DNA of 64,000 bases from Diphasiastrum complanatum (GCA_029204225.1 CM055096.1:59037600-59101599); one strand, 5' to 3'; numbered from the stretch's first letter, positions 1 to 25,862 are shown. Notes: a model not told the origin generated them from the sequence alone. Numbers and translations: made by a program.

Positions 1-981
1 AACTCTAATAGTTCCATCAATTGGAAAAGCTTGCCTTTGAAATTTTCCAAGTATGCATCCTTCGCATACATATCCTTCGGGATGCTCAATATTAGGAATG
101 TCTTCAACCATATTGAATCTCTTCAACATCTTCAAGCTAGCAAAGTTGAGATGTCCAAACCTAGCATGCCATAATTCAGCCAATAATGTGAACTTGATGC
201 AACAAGACAAAAAGATGATGAAGCTCTTCGCTCATCATGTTCCCGAAGCAATGATCATAAGAGATCTCTTTGGGTCTTTGATAAGACATTTGTCTTCTTT
301 GAATTCCACAACCAATCCTTGGTTCATAATTGTAGACACCGAAATGAGATTCTTTTTTATTTTTGGAACATAAAGTACATTACGAATGTACTTCTCCTCA
401 CCATTGGGTAAGATAATGGGGATCACTTCAATACCTTTTATAGGATAAGAGGTGTTATCAACACCTTGAACTTTGCTTCCATCATGCACTTTCACAAGCT
501 TTGTGAAGACCTCTTTGTGATAAGTCATATGGCGTGTGGCACCGCTATCAATCACCCAATCAATAGATGAAAAAACAGCAACTTGTAAAGCTGAAGATGA
601 GCTATTTTCTGCTAAAAAACTAGCAAGATTTGAAGTGGCAGAAATCTCGTCTTTAGGAGAGATGAGATTATTAGTGACAAAAGCATAATCATTATTGAAA
701 AGATTATCCTCCTTTCCAAATTGTTGTTCCAAAGTAATGATTGCGGTACTTGTATCGTTACCTTTCTCTTTTTCCTTTGCAGCAAGCCTCTTCCTACATT
801 CTTTGATGTGATGCCCAAACTTCTTGCAATAGTGGCACTTACCCTTCTTCTTGGAGTCTTTATCTTTAGCTTCCGTAGATTTTTGATCATCTTTGGAAGT
901 GTTGAAAGAAGGCTTTCCTTTCCACTTGCTTTCGCCTTTGCCTTTTGCAAAGAAAGCTTGATCTTCTTGTAAGCAAATCAC
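1..981 (-). pseudogene. Copia pol start: zinc knuckle, protease, GAG-pre-integrase
   Basis: Domains in order on the minus strand: a CCHC knuckle (CHYCKKFGHHIKEC, about 846-800), an aspartic protease with WVIDSGATRHM (about 560-530), then the pre-integrase domain with LWHARFGHLN and a CEGCILGK zinc-ligand pair (about 170-40). The frame crosses to another reading register near base 235, so one small indel is likely. The integrase catalytic core lies outside the window. Confidence 0.85.
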
Positions 982-1018
982 CTTCTTTCATCTTCAAGAT
1001 AGAAAGTTGATTTCGTAG

Positions 1019-1453
1019 CTATACCACTTCTGCCGCATTCTTTACTTGAAACATCTTTGCAAGAGTCTCCCAAGCACTTTGGGAAGTCTTGCATGATCTA
1101 ATATGTGGAAGGATAGATCTCTTCACTGATAATGCAATGACAAAATGTGCTTGTGCATCTCGTCGATCCCACTTCTTTTGCTCATCGAAAGACACCTCCG
1201 TAGATGATGTAGTTGTTCTAGATGGTGTAATAGGTGCCAAGGTAGGCGGCCTCTCTTCGTCACCATTAACTACTTCCCACAAACCTTTAGCAATTAGAAG
1301 GTTCTTTATCATGTAGCACCACAAGGAATAGTTTGTGCCATCCAGCGTATCTTCATTAAATAAAGAACCAATAGACTCCGATTCTTTAGCCATAACAAAA
1401 AAATCAGCTTGTAGTAGATAGGAAATAGACTTTCCAAGACAAAATCTACTCAA
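1019..1453 (-). pseudogene. Copia gag N-terminal part (UBN2-like)
   Basis: The peptide has the plant Copia gag opening: DGTNYSLWCYMIKNLL near residue 40, then a WEVVNGDE-like stretch, and WETLAKMFQVKN near the end. Gag forms the virus-like particle that packages element RNA. The frame ends at a TAG (1019-1021) where a Gln codon is expected, followed by a LRNQLSILKMKEGD-like continuation. The middle of gag, before the zinc knuckle, looks shortened by a deletion near 980-1000. Confidence 0.8.
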
Positions 1454-1873
1454 AGGGCAGCAACCTCAAAGCTGAAATTATGAGCACAATAGATTGCAAT
1501 ACTCCACATGCAATTTGCTCAACAAGTAATGAAATAGGTGGCTGATTTATGCACAAAAAACAGAATGCTCACAAATAGGTAGACTTCGAATGAAGCCAAA
1601 ACCAAAACCAGAAATTTGTGGCTAAAAAGAGTGCACACTATGTGCATATAGAGCTGATGGTAGCGCCCTACTCCAAGCTCACCAACAGGGAAATTTCAGC
1701 AAGAAATGTGTCCAAAACACATGTATCTTCATTTAAGAAGTAAATCTGAAATTTTCAGCATGTAATTATTCTTCTCCTGCAAAAATCAGCAACTTGATGA
1801 TTTTCTGCAACCAAAAGGGGAAGAAGATAGCTTCCTATTGGGCTCCCTCCTGCAAGCAATATGATCACCTAAA

Positions 1874-1886
1874 GGCTCTGATACCA
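1874..1886 (-). other. Primer binding site (tRNA-iMet type)
   Basis: Minus-strand TGGTATCAGAGCC abuts the LTR end with no gap. This is the standard plant Copia primer site, complementary to the 3' end of initiator methionine tRNA, where minus-strand DNA synthesis starts. Confidence 0.9.
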
Positions 1887-2125
1887 TGTAGGAAATAGAA
1901 GCCTAAGGATCCAGAATCTTAACTATTCATCGTCCTAGTCGTCTATCAAGTCCCCTTGGAGAGCACTAGTCCTTTAAGTTAGCAAAAAGGACGGAGGCAT
2001 TCGCCTCTGTGTTGTCTATAAAAAGTTGATCAAAATGAACTTACCCTTTATCTAGGACGGATGATCTAATGGATGGTCTAAATGGAGCTTGACCTTGGTT
2101 TTATTGGTCGAAGACATTTCTAACA
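1887..2125 (-). repeat. 5' LTR of the Copia element
   Basis: On the minus strand it begins TGTTAGAAAT and ends ATTTCCTACA, an imperfect inverted terminal pair with canonical TG...CA ends. The inner end touches the primer binding site exactly. At 239 bp it is short, as is usual for Copia. The partner LTR is outside the window, so its age cannot be judged. Confidence 0.85.
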
Positions 2126-2371
2126 CTGGTTGATTCCTAATTAGAGCCATCATTGCCACCTCAAGATTCTGTACTTTGATTCGTAGAGCATCCATTTTGG
2201 TTTTTAGGTGCCTTCATGTGCTTTTCTTGGCATATATAGAGAGCCCCTTCTGGAATAAGATTGGTGGAAACATCGGCTGGAGGAGTGCTGGCATCAGCAG
2301 CAGTGGTAATAGTGACAGAAGAGGAGGCATAGGTGGCAATTGCCCATGCAGGTAGGCAGCAGCTGATTGCA

Positions 2372-2435
<64 letters not shown>

Positions 2436-2643
2436 AAGAAAGCTTTATTAATGTCTTTTCCATGGCCAAAAGGCATATAAGACTAGTAAATGTACATGTC
2501 AAGTATGTGGTAACCGTAGGAGCGTATGAAACGTCTCAAAAGCTATAACAGAAATAACAAATCTAACTGCTATGAACTGAAATGGAAACTGAAAAAGATG
2601 CGATGATATATGAAGCATGTGGGAGCATATATACTGCTAAATG
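2126..2643. other. Non-coding stretch with GA microsatellite
   Basis: No gene is recognisable. A (GA)n run of 55 bp occupies 2376-2430 and is followed by (GAAA)-like sequence. Long Leu-Ser and Glu-Arg open frames here are translations of the microsatellite, not proteins. Confidence 0.7.
2376..2430 (+). repeat. (GA)n microsatellite
   Basis: About 27 uninterrupted GA units ending in an AAAG run. Similar tracts occur at 3814-3855 and, as CT, at 31363-31470 and 60674-60752. Confidence 0.95.
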
Positions 2644-3469
2644 TCATGAATATGGTATGACACTATCATCCAATCCTGTCACGCTGATGCTATAAAAGGA
2701 TGTAATACGAGCTGCAGCATGAGGAACTATTGGTGGTCGCCGACGTTGTCTAGGAGGATGAGGTCTCCTCATGATCGGTCGTGTAGCTCGTGCAACAACA
2801 TGAGTATGAGTGGGACACTGTCTCTGATCCCAGTGGGCATGTAAGTCGTCATCAACCTCATCAACATCAAATGCTAGGTCTTGTCTCCTCCTCTTGGAGA
2901 AGAAAGAAGTGATCTGAGGCTGAGAAACATGACTCCGCTGGGCTATCTGACACAGGTCCTATCGTAGAATAAACATCTCTCGTATCATGAGTGCGGCGCA
3001 ACGGGAGTCTTCATTGGCTAGGAGGGATCGTAGGGTGATAGGTGTGTCACGGAACAGACAGTGGTATCTCCCTCTGATCTCGTAATACACCGGGCACCTA
3101 AAGATAAAGTGCTCCTCTGACTCCACCTCATCCAAGGAACATAACTGACAAATCCGCTCTTCTCTCGGGGTACCCTGGTTTCAACTGCGAGATTTCCTGC
3201 CGCAAAATCTGGAAATCTGCCCGGATTTGATCAATCTGCCAAGAAGAGAACAATTTGGTTGATTTGGAGGGTGTATATGGGATGCTAGCTGTGGGTTGTG
3301 AGCTAGCAATGGTCGGGGTAGGAAGAATGGGATCGGAAACTGGAGGAGCAGATTCGGGAGGAGGGATGGACAGGGCTGCATATAGGGTTGAGGTGATGCC
3401 AACCATGGTGCCAGCATCAGGCCCAATGAGCAGGGGGGGGATGCAATCAGCAAGTGTGGTAGCCGGCAC
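2644..3469 (-). pseudogene. Retroelement C-terminal fragment with Cys/His motif and PIP-box-like peptide
   Basis: Minus-strand reading from about 3470: a Pro-rich stretch, a short helical segment (IRADFQILRQEISQL), then after a one-base frame change near 3175 a CxxC...H...C motif (ICQLCSLDEVE, then EEHFIFRCPVYYEIRG). This resembles the zinc-binding tail (zf-RVT type) of plant non-LTR reverse transcriptases. The frame continues through one TAG (2959-2961) to a TGA at 2644. After the TAG it encodes QPQITSFFSK, a good match to the PCNA-interacting box QxxIxxFF. No reverse transcriptase core remains, so family assignment is tentative. Confidence 0.5.
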
Positions 3470-3811
3470 AACTGCATCGGGGGAGGGGAATGTAGGGGAG
3501 ATGACAGCAGGGAGGGGCGCATCTGCAACGAGGGTGGCAACCGGGGGGGGTATATCTGCAACGAGGGTGGCAGCAGGGGGTGGCGCAACTACAGCAGGGG
3601 GAGCAGAGATGGGGGAGCAACAGGGGGCGGGATATCTGCAGCTGGGAGAGCGGGGGTGGGGGAGATGGTAGCAGGGGGGGGTGTATCTGCAGCGGAGGTG
3701 GAGGTAGGGAGGGTGGCAGCAGGGGGCGGAGTAGCTGTAGCGAGGAGGGAGGATGTAGGAGAGGCGGCAGCAGGGGGCGGGTCTGCAGCGATGGAGGTGG
3801 AGACAGGTGAG

Positions 3812-3812
<1 letters not shown>
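3420..3812 (+). repeat. G-rich minisatellite (GCAGCAGGGGG-type units)
   Basis: Degenerate repeats built on gtatctgcaacgagggtgg and gcagcagggggcgg run for about 390 bp with many G runs of 5-8 bases, unlike the AT-rich surroundings. It encodes only low-complexity Pro/Leu or Gly/Ala strings. G-run spacing would permit G-quadruplex structures on the plus strand. Confidence 0.8.

Positions 3813-3813
<1 letters not shown>

Positions 3814-3855
<42 letters not shown>
3814..3855 (+). repeat. (GA)n microsatellite beside a splice acceptor
   Basis: A 42 bp GA run ends 24 bases before the first visible TTLL9 exon (3880). The region where a polypyrimidine tract is expected is therefore mostly purine; only a short ttcctta remains before the acceptor AG. 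Confidence 0.9.
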
Positions 3856-3859
<4 letters not shown>

Positions 3860-3879
3860 TAAGTTCCTTACAAATGCAG

Positions 3880-17190
<13,311 letters not shown>

Positions 17191-20100
17191 AGCTTCAAGG
17201 TGCTATGTTTGAACTCAAATTGATTGGGCTTTGAAGCCTCAAAGAGGCTTTTGACCTCTCTACATGAATTAATTGAATCCAACATTCCCTAATTGAAGCT
17301 CAAAGAAAGATGCAAAGTTTTCCCATCACACCACAAACTATGTAAAGAAAATGGATGATAGCAAAGTGACCACCATTGCTAGGTCAACTATTGCTTGTAA
17401 AGTCTAGGTGTTGTTTGAGAACGTAGGCAAGCAACCTACATTGATTATGTTGCAAAAGCCTTCCTTTTTTTCTCTAGTGGAATGAAGATGCAAAACATAG
17501 AATATTTCACATTTTTTTTGAATTGAGATTTTCAAAGTTATAATGTCTAAGGTTGACTGAATGCAACGATTTTTGCAAATTGGGAGCATTTAAAGTCATT
17601 CGCTGTTAAGTTTTAGCGCTACCATCTCATTGTAAAATAATGCAAATCAAGTCGCTTCTAGATATGCAAGCAAATCTATCCGACATCTTATTTTTTGATT
17701 AAGATGCTTTTAAGCTATTAATTTTTGTATACCTTTTTATTCAAATCTTTGTAATTCACATGTTGTAGTTGACCAAGAATAGCAACTAAGTGCACAACTT
17801 TGAAGTTTTTTATATGTAAGGCATGTAGTGGAGTGATGCCACTAAACTTTTCATGTTAAACTCAAAGTCCAACTACTTCTGTAGATAAGAAATAAATGTT
17901 GTCATAATGTTGAAAGAGTATGTTAGGACAATTTTTTCAAACACTTTGCAACACTATCGCACAATCTACTGTGAACTGTGGAGATAAATCGACATATTAT
18001 GCACCCATAGTTATGGCTCATGTTTTCACACTTGGACTTCACTCACTTGGATCAATGACAAACAACTATCACAACTTGGAAAAAAAGAGTCGTCAAACCA
18101 CACAGGTCTTGCACATGCTCATGAAATTGTTGGGATGAGAGGTGGAGCTGAGGTGATGATACATCAAGATTTTCAACGAAGGCATTATAGCTGGTAGAAT
18201 AGGCTAGCATTTTATTATACAAGCCAAAGTAAATAGGGCTTGTGGAAAGATGCAAATAAAAGGACTGTTAAATGGTTTTTTATATGCAAAAGACTAAGAA
18301 ACAAGGCCTTATGCAACGTCACTAAGCTCCAAAATGAGTATTTACATAAAGCATGTGGTGTGGGCTGATCTGACCTAAATCACACATGTGAAACAGTCCT
18401 GTGACTTGTCCTTTGCCCCACCTACAGTCCACATCCATATAGTGGTAGCTCAAGCTCCTACTCAATAAGGCATGTAGTCACCTCTAAACATGATTGGCAG
18501 CCTGCCATCTCAGATGCAATATCCAGGCTAGCCCTTTTCCTTCTACACAACTTTCGCTTCTCCATTGGAAGGCAACTTGGAGTGATAACTCAATCTTACG
18601 CAGTTTTGTGAAATGATCAACTGGACGATGCTCTGATTGCACGGTTTCCTTATCTAAAAATCAGCCTCAAGGATTTTGGTAACTCCCACAAGCGAGGAAA
18701 CAATTTTTTTTCTTGGTCCATGACATCTACAACTACATTAAGATATTTCACAGGAGATTCTAGGCACATTATCCTATGATTTGTTAGTTTCTATTATCCA
18801 ATCACTTGTTGCTCCCTCTGTAATAAATCTTTAATTGCATTTGATGCTCTAAAAAAAAATCAACAGGTAGAATTCAATCACTTGTGTAACTGAAGTTGTG
18901 AAGATGCTAGAATGTTACTAACTTTTTTTTGGTTAGTTGATGCTTCAGATTTTTGTACTTTTAAGATGTTTGTAAGTTGCACAAATGGAGGTACAAGTTG
19001 TTTTTTGGGGGGGGGTTCTGACCTCTTACAAAGTTTACTAAGGTAAGAGTAGCTCAAGTTCAGAACCTTTTTAGAAACTGAGAACTCCTTGGCTACATAG
19101 TTTTCAAGCTTTGTGAAATTTTTGTGAGAATCAGAATACAGAGTACAAGGAATTTTCTTCTTATGAAAAGTGATAAAGTCTATTAGTCTGGCATGTAAAC
19201 AGTTATTGTTGATGTACATATCAAATAGTGCGTCTTCTAATAGTCTAGTAATCTAGTGTGTAATTTAGTAGTCTAGTAATCTAGTGTGCAATCGAAAGCA
19301 TCAACTTATAAATGGACCTAAATGCTCTCGATAATGAAAATATGGTTTGCAATTGAACGTAGTTGAACTTTTTAATCATTTGTTTTATTCATTTTTTAAT
19401 GACTGCACTAATGTTATTTAGACTTACCTACAACATGTTGAATTATTTACCTTACGGATTTTTAATGAAGTTAAAACTTGCTGCCTTTATGTGAGGTTGA
19501 AATTTATAACGTTTTTGATGAACTACAAAGCTGAGGGCCTAGAGTTGCTCGTTGATATCTCCTCTTGGTGCTCATACGAATTGTGGAAGACAACAATTAC
19601 TTTCTTTCACACTTGAATAAAGACCTGATTCCATTATTTCCACTCAATTCATTTTCCTCGTCTACTTCCTTGGACTCTTTAGATCGTGAACAAATCACAA
19701 TGATTCAAGAGAATAAAAATAAAATAAATGGAGGTGTAGACACTTCAGCACATAGTTTTGGATGGCATGAGTGCCATCATGCACTATTGTGATACAAGGA
19801 AGTGCAAATGAAAAATTGTACTCAATATTTTGGTACAAGAAACTTGGCATATAATGAAAGGTGGCAAGAAGGTAAGGAGAAGTTGAAATTCTACAAGTGA
19901 ACATGTTTGCTCATTTGTGAACTGTAGCCGAATGAATCTTTTTGTTAAGTAAAGATACATAAGTACAGTGATAGAAAAGTTCCAAAGGAAAACACAAACA
20001 ATCTAGAAAATTGTGTCAATATAAGTAGTCTTGAAATTTGCAAAGAGGCAACCAAAGATATGTCAATCATATAAGTTTGTAGTATGTGGCACTAAAGATC

Positions 20101-22250
20101 ACCTTGCAAGACATAAAATGATACCAAGATTGCAATTCCATTTATAACATTGTAGGTTCTAAACCTTACATAGACCTTTTCCTCAATACAAAAATCAAAT
20201 ATCCTTGGCTACCCTACAACAAATTTCATGCAAAAGAGAGACCTAGACAAGCTTGATGAAAAATCCTCAATGGGTGAAGCAGAAGCCGAGGGCTCTCCTG
20301 TTAAGAAAGTTTGAAGTTTCATGTTAGAATGTCCAAGGAGATCCAGGACGTCTACGTCGCTGTGGAATTGGCTGGCCCCGAGACCGAGACTCCAAAGAAT
20401 AAGAGAATACCGCCAAAAAGAATAATGTATTTGGCAAAAATCTCAACCATTGAAAGCTCCGACTGGGGCTCGCAGACAAGCAGCCTTGCATTCTTAGTGA
20501 GAGTGGGATAAGGAATTGTTATCCTGTAATATATTAGATCAAAACCCAGCTCAACTGGCTGTCATTTACAATGTCGTGGTAAGGGATGTTTCGTGTAACA
20601 TTTCAATAGACAAATGCAAATGGTACAGACAAAAAAATGAGATCATTGGAACAAATCTGGGGTTTCATGAACAGAGGGATGACTTCTATTGACTTTTGTT
20701 TTCAGATACCTGGAATTTTGTAAGGAGACTGCATGAATTTGACTCTAGGCTGACAGCATAAAAAGTCCAAGAGCATGATTAAAAGACAGTCACAACTCAT
20801 GAAAATAGCCTCATCTCCTGAAAGAGTTCAGCCTGACTGGACTGACTATCTTCAAGTCATTGATTCCTTCGCCAAATGTTCATAAACTATTCAGAACAAA
20901 TAAGTTCTATGTAGAATATTTACAATATCTCCAGGATACCAGACATAGCAAAGGAGACATGAAATCTTGAACCTTATTGTGTCCACCCAAAAAGTGCACA
21001 TAATAAGGTCATCAACTTCATCATGCCAATTGACTTTGCATCAAGCTTCTTTCTTTTCTGTTTAGGCTCATGTGCATATGCATCACAACCAAAGAAAATC
21101 ACAACAGAACCAACTGAAGGGCATGCATTTAGCATTCCTTATCATTGCACAAACCCACAACATTGAAGACCATAGTCTAACTTAAATATGCTTTGAGAAG
21201 AACTAAGCATGTGGAATGAAGTTAACAAAAAATTGCATTGTTCGACGATCCTTGTTAGCACATCAAGCTTTGAAATAGTTTTTGCAGTGCAACATCTTCA
21301 TGAACAAATTTACAAAATTGTATTTTATTTCATGGCAATGCCCTGAAATCTATGCACGCAAAAGAAAAAAGGACGCATTATGTAAAATCCACATGGTGAG
21401 ACAAACTGTAAACGACCAAAAGACAACAGTCAGCATACTTTCAACTCTTTTTGCCCTTATACTGCAGGGTGTACAGTAGAATCTTGCCTGTTACACAAAA
21501 TCTCACATTTCAAATTTTAAGTAATGCTGAGAGGCATGTGCTAAGACAACTGGTAACCTAGCCATGTTTCAATCTTCAAAGCAGCTAACAAAAACTAAAA
21601 AAGTAAAGCAAGTCTTTATAGAGACATGGTTTCTGGCAAAAGAAACTTTAACAAAGACAGTTTTAAGGAAGTGGTAGTGCAGGTATGAATAACTTTAAAT
21701 AAGCAGGGACTGAAAAGTGTAAGAAATGGGGTTTTGATTTACCAGATAAAAATTGGCACTTGCTCAATAAGATTATCTTTCATGGTTAAAAGGGGCAACA
21801 AATGTGATCAAGAAAATTCAAAATGAGCAGTCAATTAAGATCAGAGGCAAGTGGAAAGCGTTCATCTTTGATGCACACCAAGAATTAAAATATTCTCTGA
21901 ACTCTCTCACAGTTAAAAGTATTACTTTGATTGAGTAAAAAAACAAATAGTGAACGAGAGATCGAGTTGAAAGAAAGCTTAATAATCTCCCATCTTTGGC
22001 ACCCACCAACAATTAAGATACACAAAGTAAGGGATCAAAGGCTTGCCGTCAAAAAATGCAAATGTAAGCTATGAGTTCCAGCAACTGGATTGCAGTGAGC
22101 AAAATAGATCTAGCTTCCAGATGAAATTACACATATAGCTAACAGAACTTAAAGCTTGGCATACTGGAATATTAGTAAGAATAACACACAAAATGGAATG
22201 CAAACAACACAAACAAACAGAAGCTATGCCAAATGGATCATCAAGGTCAT
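17191..22250. other. Intergenic region between TTLL9 and eL30
   Basis: About 5 kb between the two host genes, which converge (TTLL9 plus, eL30 minus). It contains the 3' UTRs but no further gene I can recognise. A 113-codon open frame (minus, 18878-19219) and a 66-codon one (plus, 20311-20511) have no known motif; the second sits in a slightly GC-richer patch. A short duplicated phrase, tagtctagtaatctagtgtg, occurs at about 19238-19290. Confidence 0.6.
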
Positions 22251-22527
22251 CGATGAATAATATTTCTGAACATTTTAGCTGATTATGGTTCCCACGATAC
22301 CATCAGAAGCCATATTGATAAGAATACCGTTAAATCTCTATATTTTTGTTCTAGAAGCCAATCAAAATTTCAAAATTCCAGAGCATCCAACAACATTTTG
22401 TTGAGATAAATGATCAAGTGGAATGTTGCATTGGTAACAAAAAAATACAGACACACCACGCCGCCTTCTCAAATATCCTTGCTAAATCAACTCAATAAAG
22501 AATCGAGATGTATGCAGGTAAAACAAG

Positions 22528-24990
22528 TCATTCTGTTGGCATGGACCTTATGATATCCGAGTCACCTACAACAGATGAACAAGTGTTAATACTCAAGGGT
22601 CAAGATCAACCATGTTTGCACAATCAAGTAGGCGACTGTCAACAATGGAGGCCAAAAGCGAGAAACTAACAAGGTCAATCAAGATGACTTCAAATTTATG
22701 TACATGTTCATAGCAAGTAAAACACTTTATCTGATAGCAGAAGTTGGAACCAAACTAAAGAGAGGTTGTACCTGGATCAGTGATGCTAAGACAACAGACT
22801 CTAAAATATTTGCCACAAGCTGTGCCAAGATCCACGTTATCTACCACAAGAATTATAAGAGATTTACTAGAGAATAATTCTATGCTGATTTTTAGTTCAC
22901 TAAGAGCAATACATCAAAACAAAAATGAAGTAGCTGCAAAACTTAAAACTGTAAGAACACACTCAGCACCAGAATTGAGTACACCCTGAATAAGTCAGTG
23001 ACGTCATTAGGTAAAGCTTACAGAAACCTACATGCAAAAGAAAAAGGATACATAACAGAACGATAATATAGAATCATAAAACCGAAACTTAGCCAGCCAA
23101 CACTGATGTCTCATCAGTAATTGCTATATGGGTTCTTAAAGAAAGAATAAACTTCTATAATTTCAAAATTCCATATGAAAGATAAGCAAATGAATGTCAG
23201 AAAAAAATGAGACTCCACATGATGTTGAAAAAAAGATATAATCTGATCAATGTTTGAAATAAAAACATTTAGAAATGAGAACTTAATAATTGACTTACTT
23301 CCTGTGTAGTGATGTACACCAGTTTTTGATAGCATAGCGTAGTACTCGATTTCAGATTTTCGTAATGGCGGGCAGTTATTAGATATGATTACCAGTTTTC
23401 CTGTATTCAAAATAATAAATGTTGTTAAAATTTGAACAAGACAAAACTTAAATGAGAGATCTGATCACTTTTTTGTTGACAAATTGAACTAATGCCATCA
23501 GTCCAAGGCACAATTCACATGCTGCTTGCATTTGGTCAGCAAAACCAAGCCTAGAATTGAACAAGTTACAAAAGGACAACCATGTATGTATATGTGTGTG
23601 TGTACTCCCGTTTTTTTTTGGAAATTTCGGTAAGTATGGGATAGTACCCAGAAAAAGTAAAAATGCGGGTAATCATTAGCATTATGAAATCATTATGCGG
23701 GTAATCATTCCACCCAGAAGGTCTTGGACCATCGTGCACAGCATAATATGGCATCCCTTCTCATATCATCAATGCCAAAGATAGTGTATGCCACATTTCG
23801 AAATATAAGTCCATACTAGTGAACAGTGATGTTGCAACTGGGCTCTTTAAAACCCTGTACGAGCATTTAAATTACACCAAAATTTGCAATTCATAACTGC
23901 AATCTATTGGTACTGAAAATAAAAAAACTAGATAATGTGCGAAATAAAGGCATTCTGTGGAAATCATCGGCGAGTCCTCTTGTGGGGTAGCAGTGGCAAG
24001 GGGTGAGGACGTGTAATAGCTTGCATAACAAGCTGAGAAACGATCATTACAAGCCCAATACCTGTTGCGAAGAACTTATACAGATTACACCCAAAAGAGG
24101 TCCATAAATTCCATCCAAGAGGGCTCCAAATTTTAGATTCCATCCTATGAAGGTTCCATATTTTCAATTTCCATCCAAAAGTGCTCTTTATGTCAGATTC
24201 CATCATGAGGGCTTTGCATATTCAGGGAACAAAATTTCGACAAATGAGATTGCAAGGAGAAAATCAGGGTTTAAATTAGAAAAGAATATTACAGTGGATA
24301 ATGGGGGTCTTCTCACTCAATCTCCACCGTCCAATCTTGTAAACATTAATCTGACGCATTAATAGTAGATAATAGTACATGAAAGACAAACACAATCAGT
24401 TTCTCAAAGCAGGTTTCCAATACAATTACACAACAAACCCGAACTTACATCGCCAGCTACTATGCCGCTAAAAGATGGCGCCCAATTAACATCTATATGG
24501 CCATGTCTGCTATTTACTACAAACAAAACATATCTGGTGAAATTCACAAAACCCTAAAAACCAAGTCCGCCTAAAACCCCAATTATATATTGCGAATACA
24601 TAATGATTCGCAATATAGTTAATAGCAGATATCAGATTTATGTGGCTCCATTTGTGGATTGCTTTACGCATACAATACCTTTTCCACCTCGCAAGGACTT
24701 GAGGGTGGTCTTGTAACCAAGAGTGAACTTGCCACTCTTCATCACAAGAGCTAACCTGTTGTTGATGCTCTCCTGAGCCTTTTTCTGTCACAAAGGCGAA
24801 AAAAAAAAGCTTGAGCTTCCAGAAGGAGGTGCTATACCGCAAAATTATAATACCTTGTGCTGCGCTCGTAGACTTTAAGCGAATCTAGATCTTCCCAGAG
24901 GTCTAGGAGATCTGGAAAGCTGATTGAGATCAAAAGAAATGCAGCAAATACCAAAGGAAGGAGGCTTACAGTCTTCTTAGCTGCCACCAT
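22528..24990 (-). CDS. RPL30: 60S ribosomal protein eL30 (L30e), 5 exons, complete
   Basis: Structural protein of the cytosolic large ribosomal subunit. Minus-strand exons: 24990-24970 (MVAAKKT), 24784-24679 ([18 protein letters not shown], then [17 protein letters not shown]), 23400-23299 ([20 protein letters not shown], then [13 protein letters not shown]), 22840-22772 ([15 protein letters not shown]) and 22565-22528 ([14 protein letters not shown]). They sum to 336 nt, giving 111 residues, the normal plant length. All introns are GT-AG with consistent phases. The L30e fold is covered end to end with no stops. The ATG at 24990 is chosen because MVAAKKT is the conserved N terminus and no upstream ATG in frame was seen. 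It is expressed towards TTLL9. Confidence 0.96.
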
Positions 24991-25145
24991 CTTGGCTTCC
25001 AAAATGCGATGGGCGAGAGCGGAGATCGCGACGCCGCACAAGAGAAAAGAAGAGCAGAGAAGAGACGAGAAAAAGTGAAGAAGAAATTTGCGAACAGAAA
25101 AAGAGATATATGAAACCCTAAAGGAGTCACGTAGTCACGTGGCCG
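24991..25145 (-). promoter_or_regulatory. eL30 5' UTR and promoter with telo-box
   Basis: Upstream of the eL30 start lies a pyrimidine-rich leader on the gene strand (cttctcttctgctcttctttt-like, about 25040-25080), a TATA-like TCATATATC (25104-25112 region), and a telo-box AAACCCTAA at 25113-25121, an element typical of plant ribosomal protein promoters. A G-box core CACGTG follows at about 25137-25142. Transcription start was not determined. Confidence 0.7.
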
Positions 25146-25583
25146 CCATATTACGTCGGCTTGGGGTCATAAGAGGATAAAATATGTCAAGCCATAGTCT
25201 ACCGTATTTTCATACAGTCTACAGCTATGTATACGGTTGCACATCAATTATTGGTGCAACTTCAAATGATGTTTACGTCTACAAGTCTAGCTCAGTGTAC
25301 TAGTACGAGGTGTGTATGTGGTAGCATATACGTACATGACTCAACGTATGGTTCGCTAAGACCTTTAGTTGTTTGCCAATATCCTCGGTATACAAAATGC
25401 CTAATGATATACCCTTGTAAGATTATACAAACCATTTTGGGGTGGACATATACATAGGAGGCCGACTAGTATCTACCATCATCAACCAGGCATCATCCCC
25501 AGTATCAACTGACCTAGCTAATATCAGTCTTTACGATGTTAGGGTCAATCCCCAACCTAGGCCAATCTTACCACAAGCAATAC
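25146..25583. other. Spacer between eL30 promoter and Ty3-derived insertion
   Basis: No gene or repeat is recognisable in these about 440 bp. The last five bases (AATAC, 25579-25583) are the left target-site copy of the neighbouring insertion. Confidence 0.6.
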
Positions 25584-25862
25584 TGTAGTGGGTTTCTTTC
25601 CTTGCCTAACCTGAATCCAAGATTTAATCAATCTAGTATCAAAGAGACGAAGTTAGTTGTCACGCATAGATTCGTTCCCATGAGAGCGATAATATAGTTC
25701 AGATTTTAACATGAATGGAAGATTCACATCTAACTCTAACATCCATTAACCCTACATCCACTAACACTAGATCCATTAACACTACATCCACAACAAGATA
25801 GCTTACTCTTTCTCTCTCCCTTCTCTCTCATAAAAAGTATAATAACATGCAATCCCAATAAC

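Larger units (their letters stand above)
1..2125 (-). mobile_element. Ty1/Copia LTR retrotransposon, 5' half (cut by window edge)
   Basis: Reading right to left: a 239 bp LTR (1887-2125), a tRNA-iMet primer site directly beside it, about 420 bp of leader, gag, a zinc knuckle, the protease and the start of the integrase region. The order gag-protease-integrase and the DSGATRHM protease motif are Copia features. The rest of pol and the 3' LTR lie left of base 1. It is decayed: gag has an in-frame TAG at about 1019 and a frame change near 980-1000. It lies upstream of the first visible TTLL9 exon, so it may sit in an upstream intron of that gene. Confidence 0.9.

Noticed and set aside
2161-2502. 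Leu-Ser and Glu-Arg rich open frames over GA/CT tracts (also near 3656-3986, 31315-31518, 60649-60879)
   Set aside because: They are translations of microsatellites and have no other coding signal.
18878-19219. 113-codon minus-strand open frame
   Set aside because: No known motif, AT-rich composition like its surroundings, no supporting promoter or splice signals.
20311-20511. Possible small coding exon in a GC-richer patch downstream of eL30
   Set aside because: No recognisable motif and no matching splice partner found; may be chance.
24970-25041. Longer eL30 start upstream of MVAAKKT
   Set aside because: The extension opens with TTG rather than ATG, and MVAAKKT is the conserved N terminus.
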